A stretch of 64,000 bases of DNA from a virus, in the IMG/VR virus record IMGVR_UViG_3300030202_003282, positions 1 through 64,000 of that record. One strand, 5' to 3'. Numbering within the stretch: the stretch's first letter is position 1; each line of letters begins with the position of its first letter. Below are positions 17,801 through 28,136 of this stretch, piece by piece. The notes under the pieces were generated by a model that did not search any database, was not told the origin of the DNA, and saw only the letters and a list, made by a program, of their open reading frames with translations. The position numbers were made by a program, and so were the translations under genes.

Positions 17801-20800
17801 TGAGAAAAATACACCTGATCCACAAGAAAGATATGACGCAACACCAATTTTTGGTGGAGACAATTATGTAAATAGATTTACAGAAAAAGTCATTATGCCA
17901 ATATTTTCAAACTTTCAATATGATCAACCGGATGAAACACCATTTGATTACTTAAGATATCAAAATATTCCATTGCCAAGATATTGGATGGATACTCAAA
18001 AATATAATGTTAGTAAAGTATTAGAAACATTTACTCAATTTACAGCTACATTAACACCTGGATCTGTAACTAATGCTGGTTCTGATGCATTACCTGGCGG
18101 AATGTTTTATTTAGATAGACCAAGCAATAGTGATTATAATGCATGGGATGCTGTATTTGGTAATTTTGATGCTGATAGAATGCCAATATTTAACATGAAA
18201 AATACATATATGTATACTCATATTAATGGTATTTTAGATTTTTATGTTGAATCTGAAATTAATTTGGCACAAAGAGATTGGGAAGATAATAAATTTAAAA
18301 CTTATCATTATGATAAGGCACTTACTACAGACGTAGATAGTCTGTTTGATGCAGAATTTATTAGAGAAAGTAATTATTATAAATATGATTACTCATTAAG
18401 TGCTGCTAAATTTATAACTAATCTTAGTAGTTTTGGGACAGTACAACCAAGAGATTATGATCCATTAGTAGCAGAAAAATGTTTTCAATATTATCCTAAA
18501 AGATTAATATATTCATTACGAGCTCAACAAGAATCTAAAAAAGATTTTTGGAGAGTTTTTTTACCAGCTAATTATAAAGATTTTAAATCTATAGTTAATA
18601 CTATAAAACCTATAAATCAAACAGGAGCTATTATGTTATTTCCATATGAATCTCCTAAATTATTTAAAGGTGTAGATACTTTACAAACAAGTTTAGATAC
18701 TAAAATTATTATAGGTGATGGTGGATTATTTAATCAAGACCCACAAAACATAGTTAATTCAGATTTATCAAATGAATATGGTTCTTGTGAAAGTGCAAGA
18801 AGTGTTATAAATACACCATTGGGTGTTTTCTTTATATCTCAAGAACAAGGCAAAATATTTCAAACATCAGGTCAAGGTTTAGCACCTATTTCTGATGCAG
18901 GTATGAAATGGTGGTTTAATAAATATTTACCATGTCAATTATTAAAAGAAGTTCCAGAAATAGAAGGTAAACCTATTGTTGATAATCCAGTAATTGGTGT
19001 AGGTTGTCAAACAATTTTTGATCCAACAGATGGAATTGTATATTTCTGTAAAAGAGATTATGCTGTTGTAGAGGAATTTAGTGGTCATATACTATATGAT
19101 GAAGAAGATGGATTTCAATTAAATCTTACCACATATAGTGGTCAATCAGGAGTTCAAAGTTGTCCAGATGGTTATTCATTTAATAGTCAAACAGGAAAAT
19201 GTGAAAAAGCAACATACTCTATGCCAACATTAATAGGAGATAATCAATATGAATGTAATGAGGGAGAAACATTAATTCAAAATTCAGCAGGTCAATGGCT
19301 ATGTGAATTTTTAGATATAATAGATCCAATTATTGATCCCCGTACAATAAGCATTTCATTAGGTGATTCTACTTATTTTACAGATAGTTCATGGACAGTT
19401 AGTTATGATCCTAAAGTTAAAGCTTGGATTTCTTTTCATGATTGGCATCCTGAGTTATGCTTACCAAGCATTAATCATTTTTTAACAACAAAATCAGAAG
19501 ATTTAGAAATTAAATGTGATGAAGGATATACATATAATCCTGCAACAGGAGCATGCGAAAAAGGCACAACATTAGAAGAAGATAAAGATGCAGAAATAAT
19601 AATAGATGAAGTACCTACTGAAGGTGCAACAATAATAGGTTGTCCTGCAGGAGATTTAATATTTACTAAAGATGATGATATAGAAGCTTTAGTAGCAAAT
19701 TGGGATAGATGGTGTCAAACCGCATTTGCAGGAAGAAGAGTACCTGCAGGAGGTGGAACTGTTACATATAGTGATGTAGATCAAACCACTGGTATACCGT
19801 CCGGTGCACCAGGAACATATTTTGATCCTACAAGTTTCTATAATTTAGGAACTTTTAATGTTCCTATGCAAGAAGGTGATAACGTTACTGTAGCTGATGG
19901 TGCCCCTCAAGATGCAGCTAATGCAAATCAAGATTATTGGTGGTATAATTCAGCAATAAATAAATATCTTATTTCTATAAATGTTAGAGGTTTTTCTGCT
20001 ATTGACGCATGGCAATGGGTTACTTTTGATCCAACAGAAAATTCTGGAACTGAAGGAAATCCAACATCTGCAGAATATTTAAGTACAAATCAAACATGGA
20101 ATACAGAACCATTAGGTGGCACTGATTATACTATTGATTCACAAGGAAATGTGATATTAGCAAATATTAAAAATGCAGCATTTCCTAGAAAAGTTAGAAT
20201 GCTAACTAATAGTGGTCTTGTAAATGGATATTGGAGTAAATGTGAATTTGGTAATTATACACATGAAGTAACAGTTAGAAGTAGTAATAGTGATAATGAC
20301 TTTTTAGGTGTAGTGTTAGGAGCTGTTAAAGATATAGATAGTTTATATGGCCCAGAAAATGAAACACATAATTTAATTCTATTGTTTTCAAATGCTTCTG
20401 CAGGTCCTACAGGTAAAGGAACATTAAGTATATATTATAATTATCCAAATAGTGCTTACGGATTTTTAGATCCTGCAGATCCATCAGGAGCCAGAGGTTC
20501 ATTAGTTCATAGAGTAGATTCTCCATTTGATGGTGGTCCTCAAACAGGTCCTGGACAATATCAGACTCAAGGTTCTGTAAGAGTAAAAATAGTAAAAACA
20601 GGAAATGTTTTGGATATTTATCATACAGAGACAATGGGGTCACAATCAAATGCAGCAGTAGCTCCGGGAGGAGTTAATCAATATCCTACAACTCCACAAA
20701 TATCAATTGATTTAACTAATTCTTCAACATGGAATCAAGCTCCTGCATATGCTACAGGAAATGAATTATTAAAATTTCAAAATAATTGTAAAATAGGTTT

Positions 20801-21773
20801 CTTTTCTTTTTCACAGCCATCTTCATTCTTTTATGATATAGCTTTTGAAGGAGAAGTGCAAGGTAGACCTGGATGTGATTGTCCACAAGGATATACTAAA
20901 GTTTGGGAAAATCCTGCAACAGGTTATTATACTGAATCAACAGGATCTTGTCCGGGAGAAATTCCATTAATTTGCAGAAAAGTAGATTGTGATTGTCCTC
21001 CAGATCCATTTGCAAGTGGTGATCCAGGTACTCCTTCAGGATCTTGTGATGATTTATTTCAAGTTGGAGATCCTTCATATGTAAATCCATCACCAAGAAT
21101 TTGTACATATACAAAGGATGATTATGAAAGTTATTTTCCACCTAAATCTGCAGGAAGTATTTGGAGGCATAATGATAGATGTGATGATTTTGCAGGTTAC
21201 TATGGAGTAAGTTATCCTTGGGAAATAGAGTTTGTAGAAAATACTGGTCAAATGGTTAATACATTAAGAAGTATTGAATACCAATTAGAAAGCTTTGTTT
21301 ATAAAGGAGATTTAAGAAATGGTTGTGGAGATGATAGATACCATGATTTATTTTGGAATTTTGATGAAGCTGTAATATATAACACTGAGCAAGTATCTGG
21401 ATTATTAAAATTAAATCTTCAGCCGCAATTAGATCCAATTGGAGCATTAGATTATCCAATATTTAATGCAGCCGATATAGATATTATTTTTAATAAAGTG
21501 GAACAAAAATATAGATTTAATATGTTCTGGGATATTACTAATGATAGAGGTGAATTTTCTAATGCAGAACAGCAAATATGGAATACTCAATTAAACGGGT
21601 ATATAAAAGATTTAAATTTCTTAAATTTAGATTATAATAAACCTGCAGCACAACGTAAAAAGTTTAGACACTATTATAATAAACTTATTTTAAGACGTAG
21701 TACAGAAGGTGAAAGAAACAGAAAAATGCTATTGAAAGTAGCTAATACTAAACTTAATCAATCTTTTAGATAA
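14841..21773 (+). CDS. Giant tail hub/stabilisation (muzzle-type) protein with inserted adhesive modules (2310 aa)
   Basis: After a basic start, SFVKGMVKDPFPSFEDKQNW and IDGDLGVIGNEPSN match the start of the gp10-like tail stabilisation proteins of crAss-like and related phages, where KGM-x-KD and LGxxxNxxGN-like phrases recur. The core is beta-rich. Residues about 685-815 are a Gly/Ala-rich hydrophobic insert. ISFHDWHPEL near 1530 and the C-terminal block (WRHNDRCDDFAGYYG, NFDEAVIYNTEQVSGLL) look like conserved core. Between them lie cysteine-bounded units (CPDGYSFNSQTGKCEK, CDEGYTYNPATGACEK) and a LamG/ConA-like beta-sandwich at about 1793-2007. It is probably the tail barrel that closes the channel and touches the host surface. 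The stop overlaps the next ATG by one base. Confidence 0.7.
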   Translation: MAKRRKQKEQPPFESNKPKLGNTSSIESNSFVKGMVKDPFPSFEDKQNWTHARNAANNSIDGDLGVIGNEPSNLHCVNVTYTVIGAIHLYQDKWAIFSTDDDNSEIGLFDDSECTYEVLVNDECLNFNRLHLIKGAAKENYDCTWQLYWDDGNNPSRSMNINDIPWKQIVTSPIGADCVIYEDTTDLNCEKIRLAPLVDTPCIKISKGEDGGQLRNGSYQVFIAYTENEQKTTDYIGVSNIQSLWDHMDTACSLNIEISNLDKDFEYYEVVLLSIYAQQTQAKKIGLYSTETTKINIDYVDQALANVSLKLLPLQNPAYERSDDMFVVNDYLIRKGPREQFDFNYQPLANQITAHWVSAAYDADYYYKGGSKPTFLRDEQYAFFIRFIYNTGERSASYHIPGRPPRNATTFPQGVDQYNNVIDEIGIGTGPNQLSSTERNFEIFNTAVETSSGLLGPTDDGGMIIAKGDMAYWESTEKYPSTRPDIWDDLCGKHIRHHKFPTEETSNLVHLSSPGNTKIRLLGVEFKNVARPLFNDGTVIPNIVGFEFLRGTREGNKSILGKGIFRNMRKYVIPEGANNANTGMEGLYPNYPYNDLRSDPYFIQPNANFDNQSKGKDHYGNTFSSFPALDGYKQNVFTFHSPELSFRNPFLNAYETRMYGSVGGKSTGHWVKSEKHPQHKLLRNSGILVSAIFGIGYGLEKMRGRKKKVYDPVKALDIGLNGTFAAGTGYVIAPLTPGGSQVASGLTGIAQSAADIALSAFVDGLIDTIAFPLDIVSGGAATYFTMEAAQGASDVILGAMPGTTGGGSHFEIGGSELKEVPPLFYAISSVMQFLQQSSIGAQKIIDFIYELISVQDYALKYNSHGFYRQYFEGQSGSLFRTKNTASNYINNTFTSFAEGKYKINNLQRPKTVAIETLKNIPDPIQNDYSRIVLGQYGWDNGLLKPGKDRLTNISAHYGAIKFNQDNQYGQLEGVRQIQMRGCVELFPEKNTPDPQERYDATPIFGGDNYVNRFTEKVIMPIFSNFQYDQPDETPFDYLRYQNIPLPRYWMDTQKYNVSKVLETFTQFTATLTPGSVTNAGSDALPGGMFYLDRPSNSDYNAWDAVFGNFDADRMPIFNMKNTYMYTHINGILDFYVESEINLAQRDWEDNKFKTYHYDKALTTDVDSLFDAEFIRESNYYKYDYSLSAAKFITNLSSFGTVQPRDYDPLVAEKCFQYYPKRLIYSLRAQQESKKDFWRVFLPANYKDFKSIVNTIKPINQTGAIMLFPYESPKLFKGVDTLQTSLDTKIIIGDGGLFNQDPQNIVNSDLSNEYGSCESARSVINTPLGVFFISQEQGKIFQTSGQGLAPISDAGMKWWFNKYLPCQLLKEVPEIEGKPIVDNPVIGVGCQTIFDPTDGIVYFCKRDYAVVEEFSGHILYDEEDGFQLNLTTYSGQSGVQSCPDGYSFNSQTGKCEKATYSMPTLIGDNQYECNEGETLIQNSAGQWLCEFLDIIDPIIDPRTISISLGDSTYFTDSSWTVSYDPKVKAWISFHDWHPELCLPSINHFLTTKSEDLEIKCDEGYTYNPATGACEKGTTLEEDKDAEIIIDEVPTEGATIIGCPAGDLIFTKDDDIEALVANWDRWCQTAFAGRRVPAGGGTVTYSDVDQTTGIPSGAPGTYFDPTSFYNLGTFNVPMQEGDNVTVADGAPQDAANANQDYWWYNSAINKYLISINVRGFSAIDAWQWVTFDPTENSGTEGNPTSAEYLSTNQTWNTEPLGGTDYTIDSQGNVILANIKNAAFPRKVRMLTNSGLVNGYWSKCEFGNYTHEVTVRSSNSDNDFLGVVLGAVKDIDSLYGPENETHNLILLFSNASAGPTGKGTLSIYYNYPNSAYGFLDPADPSGARGSLVHRVDSPFDGGPQTGPGQYQTQGSVRVKIVKTGNVLDIYHTETMGSQSNAAVAPGGVNQYPTTPQISIDLTNSSTWNQAPAYATGNELLKFQNNCKIGFFSFSQPSSFFYDIAFEGEVQGRPGCDCPQGYTKVWENPATGYYTESTGSCPGEIPLICRKVDCDCPPDPFASGDPGTPSGSCDDLFQVGDPSYVNPSPRICTYTKDDYESYFPPKSAGSIWRHNDRCDDFAGYYGVSYPWEIEFVENTGQMVNTLRSIEYQLESFVYKGDLRNGCGDDRYHDLFWNFDEAVIYNTEQVSGLLKLNLQPQLDPIGALDYPIFNAADIDIIFNKVEQKYRFNMFWDITNDRGEFSNAEQQIWNTQLNGYIKDLNFLNLDYNKPAAQRKKFRHYYNKLILRRSTEGERNRKMLLKVANTKLNQSFR

Positions 21774-24700
21774 TGGGAAAAAGAATAGGATTAAAAGGAG
21801 GACCAAATTACATGGTCAAAGATCAACAAGGTCAATGGAAATACCCTGGTCAAAATACACGTATAGAAGGTAATGATGTTACAATGAAAGGTGTGCCATA
21901 TCCTGTATGGGCTCAACCAAATGTAGGACCACCAACATTAATGAATCCCGGTAAAGATTATTATTTTCCTAATGCAGACTATGTAGATGAATTTCCAATA
22001 CCCTCATATCAAACTAAAGGAGAAGTAAACAATGAACCTACTAGGGTAGAAACAGGTACGTACAATTATAACTTTGATAAGTCTCCTGCAGAAATGGAAG
22101 CAGAATTTTTTGCTAATGTTAATAGTTATGATGATCAAGGTAATCCTTTAGACAAAAGTGGAAATCCTATAACACATAGTAATTCTCAATACTTGCGTTA
22201 TATTGCTGCTCAAAATTTAAAAGATAAAAATACACAAGCAACTCAAGATAAAGAAAGTTATGTTCAAGAAAAAAGATTCCAAGAAGCTGCACCTAATTGG
22301 ATGGCAGATAAAGGTATAAATCCTAACACTGGCAAACCTTATACAGTAGAAGAATTTAGAGCATTAAATGAATCAGGGCAATTAAGAAATTATATTATAG
22401 GTGATAATGGAGAACGTATATTTGTAGGAAATAATCTTGATGAAGTTGAAATAGAACACGTTACTAAAGAAACACAGAAAGAAAGAGACAGAAAACAAAA
22501 TTCTTTTAATTGGCTAGAAAGAAAAGAAAAAGACGGATTCTTTGAAGATAAATATAAAGCATGGAATACTTTAAGTAACAGTACAAAAGAAACTTTAATA
22601 GAATTTCATAACCCATATAGTGGTTTTTATGGTAATTCTGCAAGACATAACCAAAACCCTATTTATAAGCAAGCTATATTAAAAGGTGTTAATGGAGAAG
22701 ATTATATGGATAATTATGGACAACAAATAACTGATGCCATAGTTAAACCAGGCATGGCTGTTGCAGCTCTTCCATTAATTGCATCTACATTACCTTATGT
22801 GGGAGCTGTAGGTAGTGAACTATATGGTGGTGTAGTAAGTCCACTTTTAAATACTAAAATAGCAGGAGATATAACTGTAGGAGGTGCAATGGATGCTTAT
22901 GGTTTATATCACGGAGCTACACATTTACCGGGGGATGTTCAAAAGATGTATAATGATCCAAGTTGGGGTAATGCATTAGATATAGGAATAGATGCATTAG
23001 GTATAGGTGCTGGTGCATATACAACAGGTAAACAAATTATACCAAGTATTAAAAAAGGATATAATACAGTTGCTACTGGAAACTCTCCGTTACCTATTGC
23101 ATGGAAATCTGGATTAAATGAAGGAAATATTAATGCAGCTTATCAAGGTTCTAAAAACTTTGATGCTTTAAAAGGTGCTAATTTAACTGATGATGAAGCA
23201 GCAATTGTCCGTCAATATTTACATAGTCCACAGAAAATGTCTGAAATAGATAGAGCTGCGTTTAATAAAATAGTTCAAGATAATAAGTTAACAGATCAAA
23301 TGATAAACAGTCCTGTATCTAGAATACAAAATTATCATATACCAGGGGATGATGTTCCAACTTCATGGGGAAGTAAATTTAATTTTGATAGACCTGTATC
23401 ATGGAGTGTTGGATCTAAATGGGATGGAGCAGGGTATAATGGTGTTGGCAATCAAAGAATAGTTATACCTGAAAAATATGCTAATCAACTAGGATCAGAG
23501 TTTTTTAAAGTACCTATTTCTGAAAATAAAAATTTACAACATTTAATAGAAAATACTAATGTTGGAAGTTTTAAAGATCCACGTTTTCAAAAAGTAAACC
23601 GTCTTTTAGATGAAAAAGAATTAATTGGAAATCCAAATTTTAAAGTTATTGGTACAGATAATACAGGACACTTTAATGATATTATTGTAAAACCAATTAA
23701 AACAAATAAAACTAAAACTAATTGGACAAAACCTACTAAAGATTATTTAAAAAAGGAGTATGATATAGAAATACGCAAAAAAGGATTAACTGATTTAATC
23801 AGTGAAGAAGAATTTATTACACAAGGTTTAAATGCTCCTGTACAAAGTATTAATAATACATCATCTATACGTAACCGTACTTTTAATAAAACTAGAGAAG
23901 AAATTATTAATCAATCACAAAATTATAAATCATGGCCAGAATTTAGAAATGAAGGAACAATAGATGATATTTATACAGGTTTTAAAAAAGGCAATCCAAT
24001 GAAACCTATAATATTAATGGATCAAGGTACAGACGGTACTAGAATAATTTCTGGAAATACTAGATTAAATGTTGCTGAACAATTAAATAAATCTCCTTTT
24101 GCTATAACTCTTAAAGGCAATAAGCCTAAAGGTGTAAGTGATCTTATTACAGACAAATCAGATGAATTTGGAGATATTGTTGAAGTTCTTACAGCAGATG
24201 GTAGTAAAAAATTAATGAGTAAAAAAGATGCATTAAAATTTTCAAGAATAGAAGATGCTAATTTAAATCAAAATCTTATAAATAAATCAAATGAATATGA
24301 AATGGGTAACTGGTTTAATATAGGTTTAGATGATGCTAGCAGTCAAATGTATTATTTAAGAAATACTAAAGATGCTTTAAAAGGTCCCGGTAATTCATTA
24401 ACCCCAGAAGCTAATAGAAGACTTATAAGTGGTTTTATAGATCCTGCAGATGCAGAAATGCTTAATGTTGCAAATAGTACTGAAAGAGCTAAAACTCTTA
24501 GTGGGGGTATTGATAATACACCATTATCAAATGAATATATTTTTCCACCTACTTTAGTAGAAAAAATGAGAAAAGGTGTAGGTTCTGGATATACAACAAC
24601 AACTGGTGATTTTAAGACAATATTAAAAAATTTATCTGATTTTGAAAATCTTAAAAATGGTGGACAATTACCAAAAGCACAAAACGGTAAAGAGCCTATT

Positions 24701-27700
24701 AGAGTAAAAGATGCATTAGATCCAAGATATATAGAATATATGGATAGGCTAGCTCTATCTAAAAAATTTACAGGAGATGAAGGTTTTGTAAAAGATCCTA
24801 ATTCTAATTTTTTTATAAAAAATGATATTAAATATGAAATAACGGATCAAGCAGGTATTGATGAAGCTATAGAATATTCAAAAAATCAACCTCAATGGTG
24901 GTTTGATGAAGCAGCTCATAAAAAAGATAAAGCTGCTGGAAATGCAAAGTCTTTAAATGATTATGTACAGGATAAAGGTTCTCAATATGCACATTTTGGA
25001 AGAAATAGATATGGCTATTCAGATAAGATACATCCTTCTATAAAACCTACGGATACAACACTCTATAGAGCTGTAGAACCAAACGAAATGTATGTATACA
25101 AAACAACTAAGGGAAAAAATAAAAAAGATTTTACCACAATGCAATGGCCTAATCATCATGTTTATAAATATGCAGCTCCTGAAAGAGAAGTGATAATTGA
25201 TCCAGAATATATACCTGAAGGATATTCATATAAAGTAGATAATAGTAGAGATGGGGATGTAAATGATTACTTCAAAGAAAATAAAAGAATTACTAGAGAA
25301 GACTGGATAAAAGCTACTGAATATAATCCTGCAAAACATAAACAAATACAAAGAGAAGAAGAAAGACGTGTAGAGATTCCTGAGTTTGTATACGGAGGAC
25401 AATTACCAAAAGCTCAAGATGGAAAGTTTATAAAAAACGCATCTGAAATATTATCTAAAGCAGTTCCACCTGCACCAGCAACAACAAAAGCAATGGAGGA
25501 AATGAAACTCATTCAAAGAATGATAGAACAAAGAGATAATACTATACCTCAAGAAATGCTGGTAAGACAAGCTTTTAAAGAATCTACATTTAATCCAGAT
25601 GCAGTTTCTTCAGCAGGTTATAAAGGAATGAGTCAATTAGGAGATGCTGTTATTAGTGATTATAAAAATGCTACAGGGGCAACAGAAATTGATCCTTTTG
25701 ATCCTGAAGATGCCGCTAAAGTACAAAAGTGGTATATGGATAATTTATATAATTCTAGTTTTGTAAATAAACCCAATCAATCTGCTGTAGTAAGAAAGGC
25801 AAAAGCATTTGGTGCTTATAATTGGGGAAGGGGTAATATGGCTGACTTTTTAAATGAGCAAAAGGAAAAAGGTGTAGATATATATAGTGATGATATGAAA
25901 TGGTTAGAATCATTACCAACAGAAACTAAAGATTACATTAACAAGATAGTTTTAGAAAATAATGAAAAGTTTGAAAAAGAATATTTAGATTCTAAACATG
26001 ATAGTATTAACAAAACATATTATAATTCATTATTTGAATTTCCAAAAAGACAATTTGGAGGAGAAGAAAAATCAGATAGTGTATATGTTTCACAAGGTGA
26101 AATAGGACCTAGAATAGCTTCTAAATTTGGAATTACAATACAAGAATTATTAGATGCTAATCCTGGAATTAATCCAATGATGATTGCTAAAGGTACTTCA
26201 ATAAATATTCCTGGAATGGGATCATCAATTCAACAACCAATTGTTGAAGAGGTAGTAACACCAGTTGCACAACCTGTTGTAACACCATCTGTTCAGCCTG
26301 CAGCACCTGTTGTAACACCTGTTGTAACACCGCCTGTACAACAAACTGTACAAAAACCTATTGTAAAAAGTAAACCACAACCTGTTGTAAATACCCAAAA
26401 TAAAATCACTTCAGTAAATACACCAATAGAACCTGTAATTACTCAACAACAAAATAAACCTGTAAATCCAAAAGCAATAATAAAAGCAGGAACAATAGGA
26501 CCAGTAGAAACAAATGAAATAGAAACAAATGAAGCAACATCAGTAATAAAAGGTGGGCTAACGGCAGGTTCAGGAAAACTTTTACCTGAAATAGATTTTA
26601 CACAATATGAATATAAAGCATTTCCATCAAGTACTGGTGTAGTTGCAGCATCTGCACCCACAGAACTATATAATCCATTTGCATCTGTTTATGATTCAAA
26701 TCCAGTAACAGGAGATAATACAACAGTTTTTATAAATGACAGTTTAACTTTAGGAGAGCAACATAATGCATATAATCCTAATAAATTGGAATCTGATCAT
26801 AAAAAAGAACAAGGCTGGTTTGAAAAGATGGGACATTGGTATGATGATAAGATGGATAATTTACATAGAGGTTGGGTACAACATATGGATGGTGATGTTT
26901 ATAATACAGAAGAAGTTAATGTTAACATTGATCTTGAAGAAGAACCAGAAGGATTTGGAGTACTTAAATCTAGTACAAACAAAGGAGGTGTTGATGGAAT
27001 ATCAGGAGCAGCAGCTTCAACAGTATCAGCAGCAATTGAAGAAACTAAACCGACTACTACAGTAGATAATATAAAACCTGTATTTAAAAATTTAGGAACT
27101 GTTAATGATAGTAAAGGAAAATTAATGATGTTTCAAAATTCATTTAATGCAAAAAAAGGTTTTAATTATGTTCCTATAATGAATTATGGTAAATCAACAA
27201 ATAGTACTCAATATGATAATGTTAAAGGAATTGCACATTTTTTATTAGATTCTGATTTAACAGATGGATATAAACATGAGTATGCTTCAAATATGATTAA
27301 AAATCAATTAGATGGAATTTCTGTAGCACCAGGATCAACCGTAAAAGATGGTTATTATCCTATATATGAAAAGTTAGATAATGGTCAAGTTAATATAAAA
27401 TATTTAAAAAAAGATGAAATAAAAGATTATACTTCTATTGCTTCACCATTACGTCAATATAGATGGTCTGATTTAGATTGGGAAGGTAAAACAACAGCTC
27501 AAGGATTTAAAACAACAGTATCATCAATACCTACTGTTAAAAGTTATACTGCAAATGGAAAAAAATCTAATTCAACTCACTTAATATTTCCTACAAGTAA
27601 AGATAGAGGGGGTAAAGGAGCATACGGTAGATTTGGTGGAACAGGTGTTATTTTCTTTATAGAAAAACCCAATGGTCAAAGAGAAGCTATAGAAATGGCT

Positions 27701-28129
27701 GGTTCAATTAATATGATAAAAGAAACAGCTAATGAAATAATGAAAAAATATAAATTAAAACCTGAACAACTTATATTTGGATATCATGATGTAGGAAGTT
27801 TTAGTGCAAGACCTCAAGCTAAAAATGGTAAATTAAACTTTAATCAATGGAGTGGATTTAATCAAGCTAGCAATCCACACGTTGGTGGTGCATTAGCATT
27901 TCCTCTTGTTAGTGGAAATAATGTAGAGTTAAAATTTGGAGGTCAAATAAACAAAAATGAAGTTTATAAGAACTACATTAAAGGTAAATATGATAATACT
28001 GATAAGTTAGCTTTTGGTAAAGAGGTTTATGATAAACTTAATAGACTGCATTATAAAGATGCTAAAAAATTAGGAATGCATATTCCTAATTATGTAATGA
28101 CGCACGTTGTTGGAAAAGGTAATAAGTAA
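21773..28129 (+). CDS. Giant virion protein with lytic transglycosylase, LysM and ParB-like domains (2118 aa)
   Basis: Order of parts: a disordered N-terminus; a hydrophobic Gly/Ala-rich region at about 320-435; a ParB/sulfiredoxin-like segment at about 720-800 (KPIILMDQG, SGNTRLNVAEQL); a soluble lytic transglycosylase (SLT) domain at about 1250-1370 with probable catalytic E1270 in FKESTFNPDAVSSAGYKGMS; a LysM domain at about 1436-1482 (IASKFGITIQELLDANPGIN); a Pro/Val/Thr linker; and an unrecognised C-terminal domain. SLT cleaves peptidoglycan glycan strands, so the protein probably opens the cell wall during DNA entry. Short sites (PSYQTKGEV, GGQLPKAQNGK, GGQLPKAQDGK, RQFGGEE, KFGGQ) separate the domains and may be processing sites. 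The gene is coupled to the upstream one through TAATG. Confidence 0.8.
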   Translation: MGKRIGLKGGPNYMVKDQQGQWKYPGQNTRIEGNDVTMKGVPYPVWAQPNVGPPTLMNPGKDYYFPNADYVDEFPIPSYQTKGEVNNEPTRVETGTYNYNFDKSPAEMEAEFFANVNSYDDQGNPLDKSGNPITHSNSQYLRYIAAQNLKDKNTQATQDKESYVQEKRFQEAAPNWMADKGINPNTGKPYTVEEFRALNESGQLRNYIIGDNGERIFVGNNLDEVEIEHVTKETQKERDRKQNSFNWLERKEKDGFFEDKYKAWNTLSNSTKETLIEFHNPYSGFYGNSARHNQNPIYKQAILKGVNGEDYMDNYGQQITDAIVKPGMAVAALPLIASTLPYVGAVGSELYGGVVSPLLNTKIAGDITVGGAMDAYGLYHGATHLPGDVQKMYNDPSWGNALDIGIDALGIGAGAYTTGKQIIPSIKKGYNTVATGNSPLPIAWKSGLNEGNINAAYQGSKNFDALKGANLTDDEAAIVRQYLHSPQKMSEIDRAAFNKIVQDNKLTDQMINSPVSRIQNYHIPGDDVPTSWGSKFNFDRPVSWSVGSKWDGAGYNGVGNQRIVIPEKYANQLGSEFFKVPISENKNLQHLIENTNVGSFKDPRFQKVNRLLDEKELIGNPNFKVIGTDNTGHFNDIIVKPIKTNKTKTNWTKPTKDYLKKEYDIEIRKKGLTDLISEEEFITQGLNAPVQSINNTSSIRNRTFNKTREEIINQSQNYKSWPEFRNEGTIDDIYTGFKKGNPMKPIILMDQGTDGTRIISGNTRLNVAEQLNKSPFAITLKGNKPKGVSDLITDKSDEFGDIVEVLTADGSKKLMSKKDALKFSRIEDANLNQNLINKSNEYEMGNWFNIGLDDASSQMYYLRNTKDALKGPGNSLTPEANRRLISGFIDPADAEMLNVANSTERAKTLSGGIDNTPLSNEYIFPPTLVEKMRKGVGSGYTTTTGDFKTILKNLSDFENLKNGGQLPKAQNGKEPIRVKDALDPRYIEYMDRLALSKKFTGDEGFVKDPNSNFFIKNDIKYEITDQAGIDEAIEYSKNQPQWWFDEAAHKKDKAAGNAKSLNDYVQDKGSQYAHFGRNRYGYSDKIHPSIKPTDTTLYRAVEPNEMYVYKTTKGKNKKDFTTMQWPNHHVYKYAAPEREVIIDPEYIPEGYSYKVDNSRDGDVNDYFKENKRITREDWIKATEYNPAKHKQIQREEERRVEIPEFVYGGQLPKAQDGKFIKNASEILSKAVPPAPATTKAMEEMKLIQRMIEQRDNTIPQEMLVRQAFKESTFNPDAVSSAGYKGMSQLGDAVISDYKNATGATEIDPFDPEDAAKVQKWYMDNLYNSSFVNKPNQSAVVRKAKAFGAYNWGRGNMADFLNEQKEKGVDIYSDDMKWLESLPTETKDYINKIVLENNEKFEKEYLDSKHDSINKTYYNSLFEFPKRQFGGEEKSDSVYVSQGEIGPRIASKFGITIQELLDANPGINPMMIAKGTSINIPGMGSSIQQPIVEEVVTPVAQPVVTPSVQPAAPVVTPVVTPPVQQTVQKPIVKSKPQPVVNTQNKITSVNTPIEPVITQQQNKPVNPKAIIKAGTIGPVETNEIETNEATSVIKGGLTAGSGKLLPEIDFTQYEYKAFPSSTGVVAASAPTELYNPFASVYDSNPVTGDNTTVFINDSLTLGEQHNAYNPNKLESDHKKEQGWFEKMGHWYDDKMDNLHRGWVQHMDGDVYNTEEVNVNIDLEEEPEGFGVLKSSTNKGGVDGISGAAASTVSAAIEETKPTTTVDNIKPVFKNLGTVNDSKGKLMMFQNSFNAKKGFNYVPIMNYGKSTNSTQYDNVKGIAHFLLDSDLTDGYKHEYASNMIKNQLDGISVAPGSTVKDGYYPIYEKLDNGQVNIKYLKKDEIKDYTSIASPLRQYRWSDLDWEGKTTAQGFKTTVSSIPTVKSYTANGKKSNSTHLIFPTSKDRGGKGAYGRFGGTGVIFFIEKPNGQREAIEMAGSINMIKETANEIMKKYKLKPEQLIFGYHDVGSFSARPQAKNGKLNFNQWSGFNQASNPHVGGALAFPLVSGNNVELKFGGQINKNEVYKNYIKGKYDNTDKLAFGKEVYDKLNRLHYKDAKKLGMHIPNYVMTHVVGKGNK

Positions 28130-28136
28130 TAATTTA

